Shown here: piece after piece, positions 5,829-10,456 of the stretch | How positions within the stretch are numbered: the first letter of the stretch is position 1 | Layout of the letters: each line of letters starts with the position of its first letter | Assembly (NCBI GenBank): GCA_002297665.1 | Contig: DBMS01000224.1 | Location: 265 to 10,720, forward strand | Length of the DNA: 10,456 nt | From: Holophagaceae bacterium UBA692 | Lineage (GTDB): Bacteria; Acidobacteriota; Holophagae; Holophagales; Holophagaceae | Reading direction: 5' to 3' | Notes under the pieces: model-generated | The model's input: only the letters and a program-made list of their open reading frames with translations | The model's database searches: none | What the model was told of the DNA's origin: nothing | Made by a program: the position numbers and the translations under genes

Positions 5829-6872
5829 TCACTCCCGGCGCTGCTCCAGCATGTGGAAGAGCTTGGCCATGGCCAGGGCGTCCTCGCCCCGGTTCACCAG
5901 AAGCCCCACCTGGTGGGCCACCTCCTCGATGAGGCTGCGTTCCTCCAGCAGGAAGGGCCCCTCGTCGAAGGCGGGCAGGTCCCTCGCGTAGCAGACCTGC
6001 ACCGCGCCCCGGAGCCTGCCCGCCACCAGGAGGCCGGCCTCCTGGGCCCAGGGCGTCTCCCGGAAGCCGGGCGTCTGGAACGCGCGGCCGTCCAGGAGGA
6101 TGCGGGCCGAGGTGAACTCGGGGTACTGCCACGCCGGCGGCAGGAGTTCCACGATGTCCTGCAGCCGCGCGTCGAGGCTGCGGCCGTCCTGCTGGGAGAC
6201 CTGGGCGATGCCGTACAGGCAGTCCAGCTCCTTGACCCGCTCCCGGAGGGCCCACTGGGCCGCCTGGAAGGCCACCGCCACGCCGAGGGTTTCGCCGACC
6301 CCTTCGAAGTACTGCACGTCGTTTCGCGTGAAGTGGTCGGCCTTCAGGCTCCCCAGGAACAGCACGCCGCGGATGCGCTCGTCCACGGGCACCGGCACGA
6401 ACGCCAGGGACCGGTACCGGCCGCCGATGACCACCGAGTGGGCCTCGGCATCCAGGCGCCCGCTTTCCCGGAGCAGCACCGGACGCGCGGAATCGCTGGT
6501 CCAGAAGCTCCCTCCCCGGGTGGAGAAGGGCGAGGCGGCCAGGAACTGGCCCCCGAGGACGGAGGCCATGATCCGGTCGGCCAGCTGCGCCGGCTCGGGG
6601 TCCGGCGGGACGAGGTCGCAGGCGAGGCGGAACCCCCCTTCCTCCACCTCCCCCCTGCAGCGGTAGACCTTGCCGCCCTCCTCCAGCCGCACCTCCAGGA
6701 CGTCGCAGGCCAGGAACTCCAGGATGGAGCCGCTGGCCATCTGGAGGAACTCCAGCCGCAGGAAGCCCTGGTTGGCCATGGAGAAGAGCCGGTGGAGCAG
6801 GTCCCGGAACCGGAGGTGGGTGGCGCCGGCCCAGGCCAGCAGCGGATTGCCGTCATGGGTGGACTCGATCAT
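5829..6872 (-). CDS. Two-GAF-like-domain signalling protein without a kinase domain
   Basis: A 347-residue soluble protein. Residues ~25-205 resemble a GAF domain (FLRLEFLQMASGSILEFLACDVLEVRL at the start; SLAFVPVPVDERIRGVLFLGS at 155-175). A helical linker with the motif ERVKELDCLYGIAQV (211-225), common in PAS/GAF sensor kinases, leads to a second GAF-like module at ~230-330 containing LLPPAWQYPEFTSARI, TPGFRETPW and DEGPFLLEERSLIEEVA. There is no histidine-kinase, cyclase, HTH or membrane segment, so it is a sensor or partner subunit rather than a complete signal transducer. The start at 6872 has GGAGGT six bases upstream. It is divergent from the receiver/PEP-synthase-like gene, 85 bp start to start, which suggests joint function. 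Ligand unknown. Confidence 0.85.
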   Translation of the reverse strand: MIESTHDGNPLLAWAGATHLRFRDLLHRLFSMANQGFLRLEFLQMASGSILEFLACDVLEVRLEEGGKVYRCRGEVEEGGFRLACDLVPPDPEPAQLADRIMASVLGGQFLAASPFSTRGGSFWTSDSARPVLLRESGRLDAEAHSVVIGGRYRSLAFVPVPVDERIRGVLFLGSLKADHFTRNDVQYFEGVGETLGVAVAFQAAQWALRERVKELDCLYGIAQVSQQDGRSLDARLQDIVELLPPAWQYPEFTSARILLDGRAFQTPGFRETPWAQEAGLLVAGRLRGAVQVCYARDLPAFDEGPFLLEERSLIEEVAHQVGLLVNRGEDALAMAKLFHMLEQRRE

Positions 6873-6878
6873 GCCGGG

Positions 6879-6884
6879 ACCTCC
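6879..6884 (-). promoter_or_regulatory. Ribosome binding site of the GAF-domain gene
   Basis: GGAGGT on the minus strand, six bases before the ATG at 6872; a strong match that fixes the start. Confidence 0.75.
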
Positions 6885-6924
6885 GGAATGCGGGAGCGAT
6901 GGGCCTATTCTGCCCGAAATTCGA

Positions 6925-6933
6925 TGCTATGAT
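6925..6933 (+). promoter_or_regulatory. Extended -10 promoter of the receiver/PEP-synthase-like gene
   Basis: TGCTATGAT combines an extended -10 TGn with TATGAT (5/6 to consensus). It predicts a start near 6940 and a very short leader of about 18 nt to the ATG at 6958. No clear -35 is present 16-18 bp upstream, which extended -10 promoters tolerate. Lies in the 85-bp divergent gap. Confidence 0.5.
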
Positions 6934-6957
6934 GCGGGCACCTTCCCGGAAATGACC

Positions 6958-9924
6958 ATGCGTGACCGGATCCTGGACGACCTCCTCGGCATCCCGGAGC
7001 AGACCGAGACGCCCTACGACTCGCTGATCCCGAGGCGGGTCAACAACCTGCTCCTGGTGACCAGCCTCTACGACAGCTACACATTCATCGAGGACGGCCG
7101 GCTCTCGGAGATGCTGCTCAACGAGTTCATGGAACTCAACCTGCAGTATTCCCCGCGGATCCAACGCGTCTCCACGGCGCACGAAGCCCTCGACCTCATC
7201 TCGCGCATGGACTTCGACCTGGTGATCTCCATGCCGCGCGTGGGGGAAATGAACGTCCGCGAGTTCGGCGAACGGGTCCAGGACCGGGCCCCGGGCCTGC
7301 CGGTGATCCTCCTGGCCAGCAGCCTGCGGGAGCTGGCGCAGCTCCAGCCCCTGGCCGGCCTGAAGGGCATCCACGACGTCTTCGTGTGGCTGGGGGACGT
7401 GCGGCTGTTCCTGGCCATGATCAAGTCGGTGGAGGACAGCCTGAACGCGTGGCATGACGCGCGGCTCGCCGGGGTCAAGTGCATCCTGGTGGTGGAGGAC
7501 AACGTCCCCTTCTATTCCGCGAACCTGCCCGTGCTCTACACCGAGGTCATGAAGCAGACCCTCATGCTCATGGCCGAAGGGGTGAACCGGTCCCAGCGGA
7601 TCATCCGGCGCCGGGCCCGGCCCAAGATCCTCCTGGCCCACACCTTCGAGCAGGCCATGGAGCTCTACGGCAGGTTCCGCGAGGACCTGGTGGGGGTCAT
7701 CCTGGACATCGCCTTTCCCCGGGAGGGGCGCATGGACTTCGCCGCGGGGCCCTCCTTCGCCAGGATCCTGGCCGAGCGCAGCCCCGACCTCCCCATCCTC
7801 GTGCAGTCCACCTCGGAATTCTGGGACCCCGGGCCCGGCCCCTCCGTGGCCTTCGTGGACAAGCGGTCCCCCGACCTGCGCCAGGAGCTGCGCGCCTTCA
7901 TGCGGGACCACCTGGGCTTCGGCGAGTTCATCTTCAGGGACGCCGCCGGCGCCGTCCTCTCCAGGGCGGACGACCTCCGGAGCCTGGAGTGGTCGGTGCA
8001 GGCCGTGCCCATCGGCAGCCTCGAATTCCACGCCCACCGCGGCGACATCAACAAGTGGCTCCAGGTGCGCACCGAGTTCGAGCTGAGCGGGACGCTGACC
8101 CGGATCCTCGCGCAGAACCCCGCGGGAGAGGCCCTGCGCCGGCGGATCCTGGACGCCCTCCGCGCCCACCGGGCCCGGGCGGGCGCGGGGGTGGTGGCGG
8201 AATTCCCGGCCACGGGCTTCGAGGGAAGCGGCCGCTTCGTGCGGCTGGGAACGGGCTCCCTGGGCGGCAAGGGCCGAGGGCTGGCCTTCGTGAACGCGCT
8301 GATCACCTCCTACCACCTGGAGGACCGGTTCCCGGGCATCCTCATCGCCGTGCCCCCCACCCTCGTTCTGGCCACCAGCGTCTTCGACGCGTTCATGCAG
8401 ACGCCCGGATTGCGGGCCTTCGCGCAGCAGGAGCAGGACAACGAGGCCATCACGCGGGCCTTCCTGGCCGCGGACCTGCCCCGGGACGCGGTGGACGCCC
8501 TGTGGACCTTCCTGGACTGGATACGCTACCCGCTCGCGGTGCGCTCCTCCAGCCTCCTGGAGGACGCGTCCTACCAGCCCTTCGCGGGGATCTACGGGAC
8601 GTACATGATCCCCAACAACGAGGAGGACCCGGAGCTCCGCCTCGCCCGGCTCGGTGACGCGGTGAAGCGGGTCTACGCCTCGACCTTCCATTCGGAAGCC
8701 AAGGCCTACCTCCAGTCGACGCCCAACCGCGTGGAGGAGGAGAAGATGGCCGTGGTCATCCAGAAGATGGCCGGGCGGCGCCACGGGCGGTACATGTACC
8801 CCGACTTCGCCGGGGTGGGCCGTTCCCTGAACTTCTACCCCATGCCCGGCATGAAGCCCGAGGAAGGGGTGGGCTCCGTGGCCCTGGGCCTGGGCAAGAC
8901 CGTGGTGGACGGAGGCCGCTGCGCGCGCTTCTGCCCCGCCCAGCCCGCCAGGCCCCTGCAGTGGTTCTCGCCCCGGGACTACCTGCAGAACGCCCAGCGG
9001 GAGTTCCTCGCCCTGGACCTGGAAAGCCACGGCTCGGGGCAGGACGGCATGCTCAACCTCGCCACCCTGGACCTGGCCGCGGCCCGGGAGCACGGCACGC
9101 TCTACCCCGTGGGCGGCGTGTACTCCCCGGACAACGACGCCATCTACGACGGCTGCTCCCGTCCCGGGGTTCCCCTGGTGACCATGGCGGGGGTGTTCAA
9201 GGGCGGCGTGTTCCCCCTGGGCGAGGTGCTCGCGCTCCTGCTCAAGGCCGGGGCCGCGGCGAACTCCTGCCCCGTGGAGATGGAGTTCGCCGTCACCCTC
9301 TCCCGGAGCCCCGGGGAGCCCCACGCCTTCGACTTCCTCCAGATCCGCCCCATGGTCCTGGGCACCGACGCCCAGGACATCCCCATGTCCGCCCTCAGAC
9401 CCGGCGACGCCATCTGCACCTCGCGCATGGCCATGGGCAACGGGTTCCTGGAAGGCATCCGGGACCTCGTCTACGTCCGTCCCGCGACTTTCAACCGCGC
9501 CCTCACCACGGCCATCGCCGCCGAGGTGGGCGACCTCAACCGGCGCCTCCGGGGCCGCCCCTACCTGCTGGTGGGCCCCGGCCGCTGGGGCAGCGGCGAT
9601 CCCTGGCTGGGCATCCCCGTGGCGTGGTCCCAGATCTCGGGCGCCCGGTGCATCGTGGAGACCGACATGGGGGACATGCACGTGGACCCCTCCCAGGGTT
9701 CGCACTTCTTCCAGAACCTCATGGCCTTCGGGGTGGGCTACCTCACCGTGGAGACACGGGGGAAGGAGGACGTGCTGGATTACGGGTGGCTGGAGGCGCA
9801 GGAGGCCGCCTTCGAGACCGGGCACCTGCGCCACCTGGCCTTCCCCGCGCCGCTGGAGGTCGCGCTCAACGGCCGGCGGAACCGGGGGGCCGTGCTCAAG
9901 CCCGGATGCAGCCTGCGAAGCTAG
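6958..9924 (+). CDS. Receiver-receiver-PEP synthase-like ATP-binding domain fusion protein
   Basis: A 988-residue cytoplasmic protein. Residues ~28-150 form a receiver-like domain whose phospho-acceptor position is S91 (DLVISMPRVG), so it is probably not phosphorylated. Residues ~174-310 form a second receiver with acidic E180-D181, acceptor-like D250 (GVILDIAFP), S284/T285 and K302. After a linker, an ATP-grasp domain of the PEP synthase / pyruvate phosphate dikinase type spans ~435-800: SLGGKG with K438, RSSSLLEDASYQPFAG with R529, E535, D536 and FAG 542-544, and a terminal QIRP at 795-798. The remaining ~190 residues hold GPGRWGSGDPW (873-883) and I cannot assign them. The TGGxxxH phosphohistidine motif and PEP-binding barrel are absent, so ordinary PEP synthesis is unlikely. 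Start 6958 has GGAA six bases upstream; ATG 6952 would add two residues. Related proteins are usually annotated PEP/pyruvate-binding domain protein. Confidence 0.88.
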   Translation: MRDRILDDLLGIPEQTETPYDSLIPRRVNNLLLVTSLYDSYTFIEDGRLSEMLLNEFMELNLQYSPRIQRVSTAHEALDLISRMDFDLVISMPRVGEMNVREFGERVQDRAPGLPVILLASSLRELAQLQPLAGLKGIHDVFVWLGDVRLFLAMIKSVEDSLNAWHDARLAGVKCILVVEDNVPFYSANLPVLYTEVMKQTLMLMAEGVNRSQRIIRRRARPKILLAHTFEQAMELYGRFREDLVGVILDIAFPREGRMDFAAGPSFARILAERSPDLPILVQSTSEFWDPGPGPSVAFVDKRSPDLRQELRAFMRDHLGFGEFIFRDAAGAVLSRADDLRSLEWSVQAVPIGSLEFHAHRGDINKWLQVRTEFELSGTLTRILAQNPAGEALRRRILDALRAHRARAGAGVVAEFPATGFEGSGRFVRLGTGSLGGKGRGLAFVNALITSYHLEDRFPGILIAVPPTLVLATSVFDAFMQTPGLRAFAQQEQDNEAITRAFLAADLPRDAVDALWTFLDWIRYPLAVRSSSLLEDASYQPFAGIYGTYMIPNNEEDPELRLARLGDAVKRVYASTFHSEAKAYLQSTPNRVEEEKMAVVIQKMAGRRHGRYMYPDFAGVGRSLNFYPMPGMKPEEGVGSVALGLGKTVVDGGRCARFCPAQPARPLQWFSPRDYLQNAQREFLALDLESHGSGQDGMLNLATLDLAAAREHGTLYPVGGVYSPDNDAIYDGCSRPGVPLVTMAGVFKGGVFPLGEVLALLLKAGAAANSCPVEMEFAVTLSRSPGEPHAFDFLQIRPMVLGTDAQDIPMSALRPGDAICTSRMAMGNGFLEGIRDLVYVRPATFNRALTTAIAAEVGDLNRRLRGRPYLLVGPGRWGSGDPWLGIPVAWSQISGARCIVETDMGDMHVDPSQGSHFFQNLMAFGVGYLTVETRGKEDVLDYGWLEAQEAAFETGHLRHLAFPAPLEVALNGRRNRGAVLKPGCSLRS

Positions 9925-9927
9925 CAT

Positions 9928-9964
9928 GGGCTCCCCGGGGGATGTCAGGGTCCCGGGGAGTCCC
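9928..9964. terminator. GC-rich hairpin between convergent genes
   Basis: CTCCCCGGG (9931-9939) and CCCGGGGAG (9952-9960) form a perfect 9-bp stem around a 12-nt loop, extendable by GGG/CCC with one bulged T. It starts four bases after the stop at 9924 and lies before the stop of the opposing gene at 9989. It could stop transcription from both sides, although neither side has a T-run. Confidence 0.5.
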
Positions 9965-9988
9965 TCGCCTCCGCGCCCGCTCCCGGGC

Positions 9989-10456
9989 TCAGGCCCTCCG
10001 AAGCGCCTCCAGCACCCGCGCGGGCGTCATGGGCAGCTGGAACACCCGTGCCCCGATGGCGTCGGCGACGGCGTTGGCCAGCACCGCGCCCATGCACACG
10101 ATGGCCGGCTCCCCGCAGCCCTGGGAGGGCACCTCGGGGCTGTCGCCCAGCACCACTTCGATCCGGGGCACCCAGGAGAAGCGCGGCAGCGCATAGGTGT
10201 CGAAGTTCTCGTCCAGCACCTTTCCGCCCTTGAACCGCAGGCCCTCGGTGAGCGCCTGGCCCAGCCCCATGGTCGTGCCGCCCTCCACTTGCTGGCGGAC
10301 GCCCTCGGGATTCACGACGATCCCCAGGTCCAGCCCGTGGACGACCCGCTTGACCTGCACGTGACCGGTCTTGCGGTCCACCGCCACCTCCGCCATGGCC
10401 GCCGCGAGGCCGCCGCGCCAGGCGCCGATGGCCATGCCGTGGCCGCGGCCCGCGGG
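9989..10456 (-). CDS. Xanthine dehydrogenase-family molybdopterin-binding subunit, C-terminal fragment
   Basis: The last 155 residues of a molybdenum hydroxylase large subunit; the rest lies beyond the right edge. It resembles the isoquinoline 1-oxidoreductase / aldehyde oxidoreductase beta-subunit group. The fragment opens with GRGHGMAIGAW, followed by VHGLDLGIVVNPEGVRQQVEGG and GLGQALTEGL, which belong to the second Mo-cofactor-binding domain. The motif QGCGEPA carries the glutamate (codon 10111-10109) that acts as catalytic base at the molybdenum site in this family. The enzyme hydroxylates an aldehyde or N-heterocycle and normally works with FAD and 2Fe-2S subunits, which would be encoded outside the window. 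The reading frame is open to the right edge, so an internal ATG at 10435 is not its start. The exact substrate cannot be told from this end. Confidence 0.9.
   Translation of the reverse strand, partial: PAGRGHGMAIGAWRGGLAAAMAEVAVDRKTGHVQVKRVVHGLDLGIVVNPEGVRQQVEGGTTMGLGQALTEGLRFKGGKVLDENFDTYALPRFSWVPRIEVVLGDSPEVPSQGCGEPAIVCMGAVLANAVADAIGARVFQLPMTPARVLEALRRA

Noticed and set aside
9691..9705. QGSH as the PEP-synthase phosphohistidine motif
   Set aside because: It lacks the TGG or GG context and the following AAI. It is kept only as a speculative candidate, not annotated as such a domain.
6853..9927. A 1024-codon open frame antisense to the receiver/PEP-synthase-like gene
   Set aside because: It is the GC-skewed mirror of a real gene: low-complexity V/G/H/L-rich translation, no domain motifs, and the plus strand carries clear PEP-synthase signatures.
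10433..10435. ATG at 10435 as a start of the molybdenum hydroxylase gene
   Set aside because: The frame is open to the window edge and the residues before it (GRGHG) belong to the conserved domain, so this is an internal methionine.

Overview
This is a GC-rich (roughly two thirds G+C by eye), gene-dense bacterial window holding nine protein-coding genes, two of them cut by the window edges. There are no RNA genes, insertion sequences, CRISPR arrays or plasmid signatures. The gene content (FNR-type operator, DUF438/hemerythrin protein, MobB, YqhD-type aldehyde reductase, molybdopterin hydroxylase, exported S9 peptidase) suggests a Gram-negative, facultative or anaerobic chemoheterotroph that can use nitrogen oxides or sense nitric oxide. 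A member of Acidobacteriota (Holophagae/Geothrix-like) or a former deltaproteobacterial lineage would fit, but that is a low-confidence inference from content and base composition.

Layout. (1) 1-1676, minus: exported prolyl-oligopeptidase-family peptidase, C-terminus missing. (2) 1677-1817: divergent control region with a perfect FNR/DNR-type dyad TTGAC-N4-GTCAA at 1757-1770. It is centred at -41.5 from the start predicted by a -10-like hexamer facing right. (3) 1818-5053, plus: a compact run of four genes: DUF438/hemerythrin/PAS protein, a small DUF2249 protein overlapping it by ATGA, mobB, and a yqhD-type NADPH-dependent alcohol dehydrogenase. (4) 5054-5180: gap with a GC hairpin and a striking AT-rich 25-bp palindrome. 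(5) 5181-5828, plus: cytidylate-kinase-like protein, whose stop codon directly abuts that of the next, convergent gene. (6) 5829-6872, minus, and 6958-9924, plus: a divergent pair made of a two-GAF-like-domain protein and a 988-residue protein with two receiver-like domains fused to a PEP-synthase/PPDK ATP-binding domain. (7) 9925-9988: GC hairpin between convergent genes. (8) 9989-10456, minus: C-terminal piece of a xanthine-dehydrogenase-family molybdenum hydroxylase large subunit.

How the parts may work together. The FNR/DNR box would switch on the 1818-5053 run under low oxygen or nitric oxide. The hemerythrin/PAS protein and its DUF2249 neighbour look like an iron-based sensor or scavenger unit, MobB supplies guanylated molybdenum cofactor for anaerobic oxidoreductases, and the YqhD homologue removes reactive aldehydes. 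The divergent GAF / receiver-ATP-grasp pair looks like a separate signalling module. Its larger partner keeps the ATP-binding residues of PEP synthase but has no recognisable phosphohistidine or PEP-binding domain, so its chemistry is open. It is the least explained system in the window.
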